Part shown: in pieces, positions 8,648 through 18,422 of the stretch
Numbering within the stretch: the stretch's first letter is position 1
Layout of the letters: every line of letters starts with the position of its first letter
Origin: Chloroflexota bacterium
GTDB lineage: Bacteria > Chloroflexota > Anaerolineae > UBA4142 > SHND01
Direction: 5' to 3'
Assembly (NCBI GenBank): GCA_004295045.1
Contig: SHND01000039.1
Coordinates: 124,001-188,000, forward strand
Length of the DNA stretch: 64,000 nucleotides
Notes under the pieces: model-generated
Seen by the model: the letters and a program-made list of their open reading frames with translations, nothing else
What the model was told of the DNA's origin: nothing
Database searches by the model: none
Position numbers and translations under genes: made by a program

Positions 8648-10312
8648 ATGAGTGCAAGAAATTCCCTCAAGGTCGCGTCCGAAACATTTCCGACGGATAC
8701 TCCATTCTTTCCCGCGTTATGGCATTGGCTTACGACAACCAAATATGGGTCGTATGCGCTCGACGTCTTGTGCATGCTGCTGCTCGCGCTCATTGCGGGC
8801 GAATACGCGCTGAATTATGACATCACGCTTCAGGCGATCCCACACGACACGACGTACCACATTTACGCCGCGCAGCAAATCTTGGATGGACACGCCATTT
8901 ATCGCGATGTTGCGATCATCAAAGCGCCGTTAGCAGATTTCGCAACCGCCTTTGCCCTCGTCGCTGCGCGTATAATCGGCATTTCCGACATCATGGGCAC
9001 GCGGCTCATGTCGCTGCTCGTTGCGATGGCGACCACGAGCGTGACCTATTTGGCGGGACATGTGTTGTTCCGTTCGCGCGCGGTGGGCTTGCTGGCGGGG
9101 CTGTTGATGGCGGGTTGGGATTTTTATGGACTGCGCGCAATCACCGGACCCGAACCCAAAGCATTTCTCATTCTCTTTGGCATGTTGGCGTTCATTGGCA
9201 TTGCGCGCCGCCGTTGGGTGTTTGCCGGAATCTGCGCCGCGTTAGCAACCCTTTCATGGCAGCCCGGACTGATGGTCGCAGCTATCGCGTGCGCGGCCGC
9301 GCTGCTTGCGCCTTGGCTTGATACGCCAAATTCAAGCTTTCGAGATGTTTGGCGTCAGGGAATCAAATCCCTATTGCGTGTACTCGGCGGGATTGCGCTG
9401 CCATTCGCGCTCGTCATTATTTATCTCGGCTTGAATAACGCGCTCATTCCGGCATGGAACGCGACCATTGGCGCGAACGTCGTTCATTTCGCCAATACCC
9501 AAGCGAGCACGCCGCTGCCGCAGCTTGTGCGCGCAAATTTCGCTGATATTCTCGCGGACGGCGGACAATATTGTTTTTCGCCTTTGGAACATCAGCTCAT
9601 CTATGCAAGCATCCTAGGATTTGGCGGAATTCTGATCGCGCAGTTCGTCAACGCGCGGCGCTCGAAACGCGCGTTACTCAATCTGGACCAGACTCCGCTC
9701 ATTTTGTACACCATCGGTTTTGTTGGCTTTTCGTTTGTGGATTTTGATTTTTGCCCCGATTTGTTTCCGCTCCTGCCGGTAATGGCATTGAGCGTTGGCT
9801 GGGGCATTTGGATGCTCGCGCACGCGGCGGGGAGATTTGCGGAACGGAGGATGCATTTCGCGCACGCGTCCACCCTTTCCGCTATCTTGATTGCCGCAGC
9901 CGCACTTTGGATCGTCGCCGTCTATTTGTTAGATGTGCGCGCCTACACGGTGCGCGGGATGAACTTTCAAGACCAAATGGACGTCGTAGAGGTAGCGAAA
10001 ACCTATCTCAAACCGGGTGATCGGGTGTTGACTTTTGGCAACGCCATCGTGCTCGTTGAATTGCATTTGCCGAACGCAGTAAAAATTGTACATCTCGGTT
10101 CGAAATCGGGCTTGGGCGTTCTGGCGTCCGAGCCGGGCGGCATGGATGGCATGCTCGCAGCGCTGGATCGCAATCCACCAAAACTCATCACGCTCGCGCG
10201 CGAAAATTTTCCCGAATTTTCCAAACCATTTTACGATTGGTTGGCACAACACTATGATCCGGTCGAAGAATTTCCGCGCGCGAATATGCGCTTTTTCCTG
10301 AAAAGACAATAA
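8648..10312 (+). CDS. GT-C-type membrane glycosyltransferase, paralog 2 of 3
   Basis: 554 aa from the ATG at 8648; a GTG at 8615 lies in the same frame but inside a likely promoter. The architecture is the same as the proteins at 5035 and 11999. There is an acidic external loop after the first helix, GPEPKAFLILFGMLAF and LSWQPGLMVAAIA in the middle, DFDFCPDLFPLLPVMALSVGW late in the membrane part, and a soluble C-terminal domain with LTFGNAIVLVELHLPNAV and PPKLITLAREN. About ten membrane helices are expected. It ends one base before the GH31-like gene, so the two are almost certainly co-transcribed. Sugar specificity cannot be read from the sequence. Confidence 0.75.
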   Translation: MSARNSLKVASETFPTDTPFFPALWHWLTTTKYGSYALDVLCMLLLALIAGEYALNYDITLQAIPHDTTYHIYAAQQILDGHAIYRDVAIIKAPLADFATAFALVAARIIGISDIMGTRLMSLLVAMATTSVTYLAGHVLFRSRAVGLLAGLLMAGWDFYGLRAITGPEPKAFLILFGMLAFIGIARRRWVFAGICAALATLSWQPGLMVAAIACAAALLAPWLDTPNSSFRDVWRQGIKSLLRVLGGIALPFALVIIYLGLNNALIPAWNATIGANVVHFANTQASTPLPQLVRANFADILADGGQYCFSPLEHQLIYASILGFGGILIAQFVNARRSKRALLNLDQTPLILYTIGFVGFSFVDFDFCPDLFPLLPVMALSVGWGIWMLAHAAGRFAERRMHFAHASTLSAILIAAAALWIVAVYLLDVRAYTVRGMNFQDQMDVVEVAKTYLKPGDRVLTFGNAIVLVELHLPNAVKIVHLGSKSGLGVLASEPGGMDGMLAALDRNPPKLITLARENFPEFSKPFYDWLAQHYDPVEEFPRANMRFFLKRQ

Positions 10313-10313
10313 C

Positions 10314-11984
10314 ATGAAACGCCTCATTCCTTTCACCATTCTACTCATCGGAATTCTTGCCCTCACCTGGAGCGCCGCGCCAAACGAATCAGATGCCGCG
10401 CCCGAATGGCAAAGCTATGCGCCGCCGTTATGGATTCTTGGACCGATTCAGGGCGCGGACGGCACCGAAAAAAATGTCTTGACGAATCTCGACAAGATGG
10501 AAGAGTACGGCATTCCGATCACCGCATTCCATTTTGATTCGCCCGATTGGCAAACGTGTACCGGGAATTTGCAATTTCGTTACAGCGATACCGTGCTGGA
10601 TCGAATGCGCGCCAAAAATATTCGCGGCCTTTTTTGGGTGGTCCCCCTCATTGGGCTCGAATGTCCCGAATACCAAGTTGCTCTGGCAAACAACTATTTC
10701 GTCAAGGACGAAAAGGGACAGGCAGTTGTTACCAACAATTTTGTAGGTCACGGCAGCTGGATTGATTTCGAGAATCCGGATGCAGTCGCGTATTGGCATT
10801 CCCTCTTGGATAATTTGCGCGCCCGCGTCGGGGATGTATTGGGCGGTTTCTACACCGACAGTGTTCGTCCGGACAAGCGCGATCAAGTGATTGCATATGG
10901 CGAAGCGTACGCGCTCGACCTGCTCAACTATACGCGCGCGCACGTGTCGGACGGCGATGTTGTGTTCAAACGCTACGGGGTCAACACGCCCGGCGATGCA
11001 TGGTTGCGTCAATACGCGCATGTTGCATATGTCAACGATCTCGCAACCGATTTCAGCGGGATGAAGACCGGCATCGAGCGTGTGTTTGCCACTTCATTGC
11101 TCATGCCCATGCCGTACAATGAATTTTCGGGCTTTCACAAAACCGCGCCCGATTCGGAAACGTACATTCGGCGGATGCACTGGGGCGCGTTTCAACCCTT
11201 GATGGAAAATGTGCCGCTCACCAAACAGCCGTGGAGTCCGAGTTACTCGCCTCAGGTAATGCGCGCGTATCGGTATTACGCCACGCTGCACGCGGAGCTC
11301 GCGCCATATCTGCACAGTTACGACCAAGCGGCGTCGGAAACCAAGACGCCCATTTTTCGCTCTACCAATTCCTCGAGTTATCAAGCACAACTGGGCAACG
11401 AATTTTTTGTAAAATATGTCACCGAATATGCCGACTCGGTTCCAATCAAACTCCCGCCGGGCAAGTGGATCAATTATTGGGACGAATCGCAAGTGATCAA
11501 AGGTCCGCGTATTCTCTCTTTATCGGTACCATGGGGGCGAGAACCGATCTTTATCGCGCGCGGCGCAATTATTCCAATGTACGTAAAGAGCGCTCTGACA
11601 AAACATGGAACCAATCAATCCGCCGGCGCGCTGACGGTCAATGTGTACCCGACGAAACACTCGACCTTTCGCTATCATGACATCACCAACGGCTGGCTCA
11701 CGCTGGATGTGACAAAGAAAAACAAGCGCTTTGCGCTCTGCACGCTTGATGCTGTTCCATCCGAACCAATCATTTGGCGACTCGGCTCGGTCAAGAAAAA
11801 GCCAACTAGCGTCACAGCAGAGAATGGCGCAGTGGGCGTCAACACGGCATGGGGCAGCGCGCTGCCCGAATTAAGCAGTGACGCGGCGGTTGGCGGTTCC
11901 ACCGGCGGCTGGTACTATGACGCGAACGCAAAGCGCCTGATAGTTAAAATCTCGACACTCGGCACCAACTGTCCCGCGCCCTAA
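10314..11984 (+). CDS. Secreted glycoside hydrolase family 31-like protein
   Basis: 556 aa. Residues 1-28 form a signal peptide (RLIPFTILLIGILALTWSAA). The barrel is recognisable as GH31-like (alpha-glucosidase/xylosidase clan): WILGPIQGADGTEKNVL, then FHFDSPDW, GGFYTDSVRPDK carrying the candidate catalytic Asp, and RRMHWGAFQPLMENVP, which resembles the conserved substrate-site motif. The C-terminal part (SVPWGREPIFIARGAIIPM) matches the post-barrel beta domain. It lacks the long N-terminal beta domain of standard GH31 enzymes, so it is a compact or divergent member. Placed between two GT-C genes, it may trim or remodel the glycan made by this locus; that role is inference. Confidence 0.7.
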   Translation: MKRLIPFTILLIGILALTWSAAPNESDAAPEWQSYAPPLWILGPIQGADGTEKNVLTNLDKMEEYGIPITAFHFDSPDWQTCTGNLQFRYSDTVLDRMRAKNIRGLFWVVPLIGLECPEYQVALANNYFVKDEKGQAVVTNNFVGHGSWIDFENPDAVAYWHSLLDNLRARVGDVLGGFYTDSVRPDKRDQVIAYGEAYALDLLNYTRAHVSDGDVVFKRYGVNTPGDAWLRQYAHVAYVNDLATDFSGMKTGIERVFATSLLMPMPYNEFSGFHKTAPDSETYIRRMHWGAFQPLMENVPLTKQPWSPSYSPQVMRAYRYYATLHAELAPYLHSYDQAASETKTPIFRSTNSSSYQAQLGNEFFVKYVTEYADSVPIKLPPGKWINYWDESQVIKGPRILSLSVPWGREPIFIARGAIIPMYVKSALTKHGTNQSAGALTVNVYPTKHSTFRYHDITNGWLTLDVTKKNKRFALCTLDAVPSEPIIWRLGSVKKKPTSVTAENGAVGVNTAWGSALPELSSDAAVGGSTGGWYYDANAKRLIVKISTLGTNCPAP

Positions 11985-11998
11985 ACTTGCACGTACAC

Positions 11999-13651
11999 AT
12001 GAACGTTTCTTTACGCGCTCAGCATAGCGCCGTCACAACACTGCGCGCAATAACGACATCTCGATTCCTCATCCTCGTCCCGCCCCTTGTCCTTGCATGC
12101 GCTGCGCTCATTGTGGCTTGGCAGTACGATCCACTGCATCGCCCTCTGACCGAAGACCCGGGCATCTTTGCGTATCTCTCCCAATTAGTCGCGTTCGGGC
12201 TGGCGCCGCACAAGTACGCTTTTAACGAACAAGCGTCGCTCACCTTTCTGATTGGCGGCGCGGCGATGCGTCTCGGCGACCTCTTTGGACTGCACCCAAT
12301 TCTCTCGTTTCGCTTTGCGGCAATTCTGAATTTTGTCGCAATTGCACTCTTGACCTATTTCGTCACCTATGGCTTTACGCGTTCGCAGGGCATGGGATTT
12401 GTCGCCGGCGCAATCTTGATTGGCTTTGAAGGGTTGGGAATGCGCGCCGCGACGACGCTTGAACCCAAAGCGGTCATGTTGGTGTTCGGACTCGCCGCGC
12501 TCGTTGCGTTGCAGAAACGCAAATGGGGTTTCGCGGGCGCGTGCGCCGCCGCTGCCGGACTGGCTTGGCAAATCGCGTGGGGCTATCTCGTCGTCGTCCT
12601 GTTGCTGGTGTTCATTCAAGGAGGCGCGAATTGGAAGGAGCGCACGCGCGCCACGCTTGGCGCCATTGCATTTGCTTTTGGCGTCATGGCGCTTTATGCC
12701 GCATACTTTGTCGCGCAAAATGCATTCAACGAAATGTTGGCGCAAACATTTCTCGCGCCCCTGCTCATGCACTCTGCCAACAAAACTTTTTTCGCCGTTC
12801 GGCTCGCCCATCTGAAAAATACATTTCTCCTCGGTTATGGCTCTCACGCCATCTTTGGCATCCTCGGTGTGAGTGGATTACTCATTTGGCTCGCCGTTCA
12901 GCTGCGTCTTTGGGAGCCGCGACAGCTTCTTGCGCGCGCGCGCTTTTATTTTTTTCAAAACCATCGCACCGCCGGTACGCTTCTTGTAAGCTGCGGCTTT
13001 GTCTTCTATTCGTTTCTCGATTTTCAAAATTATCCCGATTGGTTTCCGCTTTTGCCGTACATTGCGCTCTTTGCGGCGTGGCTGCTGTGCAAAAGTTGCG
13101 CGACAGCGTTACGTTTTCTCAAAGCATCTCCTTCAACACAGCGCGCGGTGTATTTTGGTTTCGCGTGCATTCTGCTTGTCTTCAGCGCCGCTCACGCCTT
13201 TTTCCCGAAAACATTACCGGGTCGTCAGCAGGGAATCACTTGGCAAATGCAGCAGGACGCCGCCGATCAAGTGAATGCGCTATTGCCGCCAGACGCCAAG
13301 GTGTGGCTCATTGGCAAAGCCGAACTCCTCTTTTTTATGCAGCGGCAGAATCTCAACAAATATATTTATCTTATCGGCAATGTGGACGCCGCGATCGATT
13401 ATTTCGAACCGAACGGTTTCAAAGGAATGGTCGCGCGCGCGCTGGAACAAAAACCTGCGCTCTTGGCGCTCGCGCGTCTTCAGCCGCGCAAATTCGCCAG
13501 CCGCGCGAACCTTGAGCTCATCAATCATGTTCCTGATAACTGGACCGGGCTGCACGCTTGTCGGGCGCTCGGCAGTGGCAAGTTTTTCGTCGCGCCCGAC
13601 CAAGCCGATGCACTCTTGGCTTCGAACCGTTCAAGCTGCCTCCGCCGCTAG
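11999..13651 (+). CDS. GT-C-type membrane glycosyltransferase, paralog 3 of 3
   Basis: 550 aa from the ATG at 11999; a TTG four codons upstream is possible but less likely. It shares the family plan of the proteins at 5035 and 8648: LTEDPGIFAYLSQLVAFG in the acidic first loop, LEPKAVMLVFGLAALVAL, LAWQIAWGYLVVVLLL, and SFLDFQNYPDWFPLLPYIAL. The soluble C-terminal region has AKVWLIGKAELLFFM and KPALLALARLQPRKF. The Cys of the CPD motif found in the other two paralogs is Tyr here. About ten membrane helices are expected. It follows the GH31-like gene by 14 bp and precedes a sulfotransferase gene by 11 bp. Confidence 0.75.
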   Translation: MNVSLRAQHSAVTTLRAITTSRFLILVPPLVLACAALIVAWQYDPLHRPLTEDPGIFAYLSQLVAFGLAPHKYAFNEQASLTFLIGGAAMRLGDLFGLHPILSFRFAAILNFVAIALLTYFVTYGFTRSQGMGFVAGAILIGFEGLGMRAATTLEPKAVMLVFGLAALVALQKRKWGFAGACAAAAGLAWQIAWGYLVVVLLLVFIQGGANWKERTRATLGAIAFAFGVMALYAAYFVAQNAFNEMLAQTFLAPLLMHSANKTFFAVRLAHLKNTFLLGYGSHAIFGILGVSGLLIWLAVQLRLWEPRQLLARARFYFFQNHRTAGTLLVSCGFVFYSFLDFQNYPDWFPLLPYIALFAAWLLCKSCATALRFLKASPSTQRAVYFGFACILLVFSAAHAFFPKTLPGRQQGITWQMQQDAADQVNALLPPDAKVWLIGKAELLFFMQRQNLNKYIYLIGNVDAAIDYFEPNGFKGMVARALEQKPALLALARLQPRKFASRANLELINHVPDNWTGLHACRALGSGKFFVAPDQADALLASNRSSCLRR

Positions 13652-13662
13652 AAACTTTTTCC

Positions 13663-14757
13663 ATGTCACGCGTTCTCATCATCACCGGCATGCATCGTTC
13701 CGGCACCTCGCTCGTGGCAAGTCTGTTTGAGCGCGCGGGGATTCATTTGGGCGCGCACCTCGCCGCGCCCGGAGCGGACAATCCCTTTGGCTATTTTGAA
13801 GATATCGAATTTGTGAACTTTCACGAGGATGCGCTGCACGCGCGGAGCCAAAATATGCTCGTCCCGCGCGATTTTGTGCTGACACCCAATGCGGCGGAGG
13901 AACAGCGCGCGCGCGAACTGATTGCTGCCCGCGCGTCACACGAACTATGGGGCTGGAAGGATCCGCGCACCAGTCTGCTGCTCGAATTTTGGAACGCGCT
14001 TGTGCCCGACGCGCGTTTTCTTTTCGTCTATCGTCATCCCTTTGACGTGATTCTTTCGCTCGCGCGGCGCGACGAAGTGATCGGTTTCGATTTTTTCAAT
14101 GCGCTCGACGCGTGGTGCGCTTACAACGAACCCATTTTGAAATTCGCGCGCGCACATCCTGACACAGCCCTGCTGTGCAATACGTACGCGCTGCTGGAAC
14201 AGATTGAACTGTTCCAGCGCGCACTCGCGCAAAAATTTTCACTCACGCTGGAATTGAACGCCCAAGTGCGCGATGAACTTTTTCGCGCCGAACATTTACG
14301 CCGCACTGCGCACAGCCCCGAATCCGACGCGCTGCTAAAACAAATTCATCCCGATGCCTCCGCGTTGTATGACGAGTTACAAACGAATGCGGCACTGCGC
14401 GCGACGGAAATAATTCAAAATGCGTCTCCCGAAATGTCCGCGCTCGTGCAGTTTGCCGTGCGCTTGCCCGCACCCCTCAGCAAAGCGAACCAACGCGCGT
14501 TACTCATTGCGCTGGTCGCGCTGACGGACCCTGCGCTCTTCGAAAATTTTGCGCGAAACCACATCGCGCGCACGAACGAACTCGAGAACCAACGCCGCGC
14601 GTGGGAACAAACGGCGCAGGAACGCGCGCAAGTGATTCAAGCTCAAACCACGTGGGCAACCCCGCGCTTGAACGATTTACAACAGCTCGAATCCCAGCCC
14701 ATCGTCCGCGCGCTCACTCGCTTGGGAGTGCTGCCGCGTCCCGCGACTGAAAAATAA
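13663..14757 (+). CDS. Sulfotransferase family protein with C-terminal coiled-coil tail
   Basis: 364 aa from the ATG at 13663; the frame is open further upstream but would overlap the previous gene. The start VLIITGMHRSGTSLVASLFE is the PAPS 5'-phosphosulfate-binding loop of sulfotransferases, and FLFVYRHPFDVILSLARR is the 3'-phosphate-binding region. The enzyme would move sulfate from PAPS to a hydroxyl, most simply on the glycan of this locus. Residues about 295-364 depart from the family core: a Glu/Gln/Arg-rich coiled coil (ELENQRRAWEQTAQERAQVI) followed by a short tail (IVRALTRLGVL), like those on neighbouring glycosyltransferases. Sulfation of a surface polysaccharide is inferred. Confidence 0.8.
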   Translation: MSRVLIITGMHRSGTSLVASLFERAGIHLGAHLAAPGADNPFGYFEDIEFVNFHEDALHARSQNMLVPRDFVLTPNAAEEQRARELIAARASHELWGWKDPRTSLLLEFWNALVPDARFLFVYRHPFDVILSLARRDEVIGFDFFNALDAWCAYNEPILKFARAHPDTALLCNTYALLEQIELFQRALAQKFSLTLELNAQVRDELFRAEHLRRTAHSPESDALLKQIHPDASALYDELQTNAALRATEIIQNASPEMSALVQFAVRLPAPLSKANQRALLIALVALTDPALFENFARNHIARTNELENQRRAWEQTAQERAQVIQAQTTWATPRLNDLQQLESQPIVRALTRLGVLPRPATEK

Positions 14758-14762
14758 CTGTA

Positions 14763-15650
14763 ATGTCTGCGCTCGTCTCAATCATCATTCCTTGTTACAA
14801 CCAGGCGCGTTTTCTCAGCGACGCATTGGACAGCGCGCTCGCGCAAGAGTATGATGCGCTCGAAATCATTGTCGTCAACGACGGTTCGACCGATGATTTT
14901 GAAACGCGCAGCGCGCCGTATCAAAACGATGCGCGCGTAAAAATTATCAATCAAGAAAATCGCGGACTGCCCGCCGCGCGTAATCGCGGCATCCGTGAAT
15001 CGCGCGGCGAATATCTCAAATTTCTCGACGCCGATGATTGGCTTGTGCCGACCGCCATCGCAAAACAGGTTGCCGCGTTTCATGCAAATCCCACGTTGGG
15101 GCTCGTCTATTGCGATCTCGTGCGCGTGAACGCGCGAGGCGAACAAATTGACGATTATGCAGTGGCGAACGCGCGGCGGATTTTGAACGGCAACATTTTG
15201 CCTTCGTTGATCGTCGGCGGCTATTTCACACCGCACACCGTTCTCGTGCGGCGTACGATTCTTGAGCAGGTGGGTTTATTCAACGAAGCGCTGAACAGCG
15301 AAGATACCGAGTTGTGGATGCGAATCATGTGCGAAGGATATGCGGCGTATTTCGTCCCGGAAAAACTGGCATACTATCGTCTGCACGGCGCGAATAGTAG
15401 TTTGGACCCACTCGTCATGCGCGCCGCCCAACAGCGCGTCCTTGATCTCATCACCACGCGTTATCCGCACCGCGTCGCGGCGGCGTTAGATGAATTGATC
15501 GCGGAACAGCGGCGCGTGGACCGCGACAGCGCGTGGGCGCACGAGACGATTGCCGCTCAGCAAATGCAAATTGATTCCTTGCAGCGCGCGCTCGATACGC
15601 GCGGCGTTCGCCTTGTGCGCGCGCTGGAAAAATTTTTCACGACAAAATGA
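14763..15650 (+). CDS. Family 2 glycosyltransferase with C-terminal coiled-coil tail
   Basis: 295 aa. A standard GT-A fold: ALVSIIIPCYNQARFLSDAL at the N-terminus, EIIVVNDGSTDDF with the nucleotide-binding Asp, ENRGLPAARNRGI, and KFLDADDWLVPTAI with the DxD-like metal motif. NSEDTELWMRIMCEG is the later catalytic region. The enzyme is cytoplasmic and uses a nucleotide sugar. The last 45 residues (AAQQMQIDSLQRALDTRG, then RLVRALEKFFTTK) form a short coiled coil with a basic hydrophobic tail, like its neighbours. The gene begins 5 bp after the sulfotransferase stop and overlaps the next gene by 4 bp (ATGA). Confidence 0.9.
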   Translation: MSALVSIIIPCYNQARFLSDALDSALAQEYDALEIIVVNDGSTDDFETRSAPYQNDARVKIINQENRGLPAARNRGIRESRGEYLKFLDADDWLVPTAIAKQVAAFHANPTLGLVYCDLVRVNARGEQIDDYAVANARRILNGNILPSLIVGGYFTPHTVLVRRTILEQVGLFNEALNSEDTELWMRIMCEGYAAYFVPEKLAYYRLHGANSSLDPLVMRAAQQRVLDLITTRYPHRVAAALDELIAEQRRVDRDSAWAHETIAAQQMQIDSLQRALDTRGVRLVRALEKFFTTK

Positions 15651-15898
15651 ACTCTATGCCCCTCCCGGATGATGCCGCGCTTGCCGAATGGAATTTGTTC
15701 TTGGCGAATTTGAACGCGTCTGACCGCGCGCTGGACGCCGCGGCGCTCGAGAAATTGAAAGCGTTAACTCTTTCGTTATGCGAGCTGCTTGGCGAAAACG
15801 AACGCGCCACAGAGACTTTGACCGCGCACTTGCATACCGGCGCGCAGCACGGTAAAGCGTTGGAACGGCAACTTTTGGAGCATGAGCGCAGAGAATAA
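15647..15898 (+). CDS. Small helical protein of unknown function
   Basis: 83 aa. It is accepted as a gene because it has an ATGA overlap with the preceding GT2 gene and ends 3 bp before the next ATG. The composition (Ala, Leu, Glu, Asn) predicts an all-alpha soluble protein: AALEKLKALTLSLCELLGEN and HGKALERQLLEHERRE could form a helical hairpin or coiled coil. No known family is recognised. In this locus, where several enzymes end in coiled coils, a partner or adaptor role is possible but only inferred. Confidence 0.55.
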   Translation: MNSMPLPDDAALAEWNLFLANLNASDRALDAAALEKLKALTLSLCELLGENERATETLTAHLHTGAQHGKALERQLLEHERRE

Positions 15899-15901
15899 AA
15901 A

Positions 15902-17191
15902 ATGAACGTTTTGTTTTATCCGCGTCGGCGCGCGCTCGAACAGCGCGGCGGTGATTTGCTTGCCCTGCAAGAAACGATTCGCGCGCTTGAAGCACTCGAC
16001 ATCCGCGCTACCATCTCCACCGATCCATCCCTCGACCTCACTCCCTTTGAGTTTGTTCATCTCTATAGTCTCGGTGATCCATTCAGCGCGCTCGAGTTTG
16101 CGTTCAACGCGCTGCGCCAAAATAAACCTCTCGTCACCACGCCAATTTATTGGCGGCGCGATCAGTGGCTCGACGCGCGCATAAATCCGCAGCCGAATCA
16201 TCCGGAGCACAGTCTCGACGCATTGACGCCAGAAGAGTATGCGCGCGTGAAACGCGTCTTTCAACTGGAACACGATATCTTTCGCGGCGCGCATCAATTG
16301 ATTTTAGATCTCGCAGCCCGCGTTTTTGTCTTGTCGCACGCCGAAGGGCAAATTTTGCATGACGAGTTTGGTGTGCCTTTCGAAAAACTTGCTGTGACGC
16401 CGAACGGAGTGAATCCCGCGTACGCGCACGGCGACGCGGAACGCTTTTTGCGAACCCATTCCATTCCAACGCGCGATTTTGTTTTGTGCGTTGCGCGTGT
16501 CGAAGAACGCAAAAATTCGCTTGGCGTCATCCGCGCGTGGCGTAATGAACGTGTGCCTTTGGTATTTGTGGGGCGCGCGCCGGATGCCGCGTATTTTGAA
16601 ATGTGCCGCGCGGCAGCGGACACACACGTGTATTTTTGCGGCGCGTTACCTCCAGAGCAAGTTGCCGATGCGTGCGCAGCCGCGCGCGTGCATGTCATGG
16701 CGAGTTGGTGGGAAGAGCAAGGCATGGCGGCTTTGGAAGCCGGAATCGCGGGCTGCAACTTGGTCATGACGCAAAATAGTCCGGGGCGCGAATATTTTGG
16801 CAGCGCGTGTTTTATGTGTGATCCGGGGGACGAATCTTCGATCCATGACGCGATTTGCACCGCGCTGGAGGCGCCGCGCGACGACGCACTGCCATCGCGC
16901 ATTCGGGAAAATTTCACATGGGAGCGCGTCGCGCAAACGCTCGCCTCTGAATATCGCGCGGTCGCGCCAATAACGCGTTCGCTCGACGGTGCGGCGCTGC
17001 TCCAATTGACCAACCAGCTCATGGAAATGTGGCAAATCAAACGCGCGCGGTACCAGGAGCTGCAAGACACCGCACAGCGGCAAGACATTTGGATTAAAGA
17101 GCTTGAGCATATCGCCGCGCGGCGACGCGAACGCTTGTACACGCTGCCTTTGATTGGACCGATTGCGACATGGCTGAACACACGTCCTTGA
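15902..17191 (+). CDS. GT4-type glycosyltransferase with C-terminal coiled-coil tail
   Basis: 429 aa with a GT-B fold. The C-terminal Rossmann half starts near residue 190 (RDFVLCVARVEERKNSLGVI). The donor-site acidic motif is EEQGMAALEAGIAGCNLVMT, followed by GREYFGSACFMCDPGDESSI. The N-terminal half is divergent (EFVHLYSLGDPFSALEFAF). Residues about 365-429 are an extra tail: a helical segment (YQELQDTAQRQDIWIKELEH) then LPLIGPIATWL. It overlaps the next gene by 22 bp. The downstream protein is a close paralog, so the two probably arose by tandem duplication. Confidence 0.85.
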   Translation: MNVLFYPRRRALEQRGGDLLALQETIRALEALDIRATISTDPSLDLTPFEFVHLYSLGDPFSALEFAFNALRQNKPLVTTPIYWRRDQWLDARINPQPNHPEHSLDALTPEEYARVKRVFQLEHDIFRGAHQLILDLAARVFVLSHAEGQILHDEFGVPFEKLAVTPNGVNPAYAHGDAERFLRTHSIPTRDFVLCVARVEERKNSLGVIRAWRNERVPLVFVGRAPDAAYFEMCRAAADTHVYFCGALPPEQVADACAAARVHVMASWWEEQGMAALEAGIAGCNLVMTQNSPGREYFGSACFMCDPGDESSIHDAICTALEAPRDDALPSRIRENFTWERVAQTLASEYRAVAPITRSLDGAALLQLTNQLMEMWQIKRARYQELQDTAQRQDIWIKELEHIAARRRERLYTLPLIGPIATWLNTRP

Positions 17192-18420
17192 AGGTGTGGC
17201 TTGTGCCGCCGCTCAATCGCGGTGGTTTGCAAGAACAGTTCGAACAAACGGCTGCGGCATTGGCACAGCTCGGCGTTTCCGTACATGTCGGTGATGCATC
17301 CGCTGCCGCGCCGAATGAAATCGTGCATCTTTTTGATGCGCCGGCAATTTTTGAAACACTCCAGCAATTTCTCACCGCGCGGGCGCAGGGGGCGCGCATC
17401 GTGGTCAATCCGGTGTATTGGAACGCGACGCGTTTTTTTCAGCAAGGACTTGCCGGGATTGATGAACCGCGCGGCGCCCAAGCTGATTTGGAGGAACGAA
17501 TTCGTCACGTCCAACGTCAAGCCGAATACGCCGCGCGCAAGTTGATCTTTTGTCACGCGGATGCGCTGCTCCCTCTTTCACCGAGTGAAGCGGCGCTCGT
17601 CGCGCACGATTTCGATGCACCGCGCGATCGCATGATCATCGCGCCAAACGGAATTGGCTCTGTCTTTGCGCAGCCCCATTCCGGCGATTCCTTTGCACAA
17701 AAATATGGCGTGCGCGATTTTATTTTGTGCGCGGGACGGCTCGACGCGGTAAAAAATCAACTCGCGCTCTTGCGCGCACTGCGTGATGAATCGGTCGCAC
17801 TCGTCTTGATCGGCAAAGCGGAAACACCGGAATATTTAGATTTGTGTCAACGTCAAGCCCAGTTGTCACAGGGACGCGTTCTCTTTGTGCCCTCGCTGCC
17901 GCGCGAAGAATTGGCTGCCGCGTATGCCGCCGCGCGTGTTCACGCGCTGGTCAGCTGGTTTGATGTCGCACCGCTTGCCGCGCTCGAAGCTGCCGCGTCG
18001 GGCTGCCGGGTTGTATTGACATCCGAATCAGGGGGACGCGATTATTTTGGAGACGACGCCTGGTACTGTGATCCGGGCGATGATTTGTCCATTCGCCACG
18101 CGGTGTGCGCCGCCTACGCAGCGCCCGCCAACCCTGCGCTGCGAGAACGCGTCGTGCGCGAATTTACGTGGACGCATGCGGCAGAACAAACAAAACGCGC
18201 ATATGAACTCGCGCAAGATGCGCCGCGTGCAGAACCGGATGATTATTTGGCACAAGCGCAAAGCGCGCTCGCAGAGCTCGCAGAGCTCGCAGTCCTGCAA
18301 GATGAATCTCGCGCACAGCTGTGGCAGGAAAAGGAATCGCTCGCGCGCGAACGTGACGCGTACGCCAATGGGCGCGTGATCAATACACTCAACGTGTTGA
18401 ATCGAGCTCTCAAGCGATAG
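17170..18420 (+). CDS. GT4-type glycosyltransferase, tandem paralog with coiled-coil tail
   Basis: 416 aa, related along its whole length to the protein at 15902: RDFILCAGRLDAVKNQLALL replaces RDFVLCVARVEERKNSLGVI, and VAPLAALEAAASGCRVVLTS carries the donor-site acidic motif, followed by GRDYFGDDAWYCDPGDDLSI. The tail (ALAELAELAVLQDESRAQLW, then VINTLNVLNRALKR) again combines a coiled coil with a basic hydrophobic end. The enzyme is predicted to be cytoplasmic, using a nucleotide sugar. Its start lies inside the upstream gene. It is followed 2 bp later by the next glycosyltransferase gene. Confidence 0.85.
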   Translation: MAEHTSLKVWLVPPLNRGGLQEQFEQTAAALAQLGVSVHVGDASAAAPNEIVHLFDAPAIFETLQQFLTARAQGARIVVNPVYWNATRFFQQGLAGIDEPRGAQADLEERIRHVQRQAEYAARKLIFCHADALLPLSPSEAALVAHDFDAPRDRMIIAPNGIGSVFAQPHSGDSFAQKYGVRDFILCAGRLDAVKNQLALLRALRDESVALVLIGKAETPEYLDLCQRQAQLSQGRVLFVPSLPREELAAAYAAARVHALVSWFDVAPLAALEAAASGCRVVLTSESGGRDYFGDDAWYCDPGDDLSIRHAVCAAYAAPANPALRERVVREFTWTHAAEQTKRAYELAQDAPRAEPDDYLAQAQSALAELAELAVLQDESRAQLWQEKESLARERDAYANGRVINTLNVLNRALKR

Positions 18421-18422
18421 GT

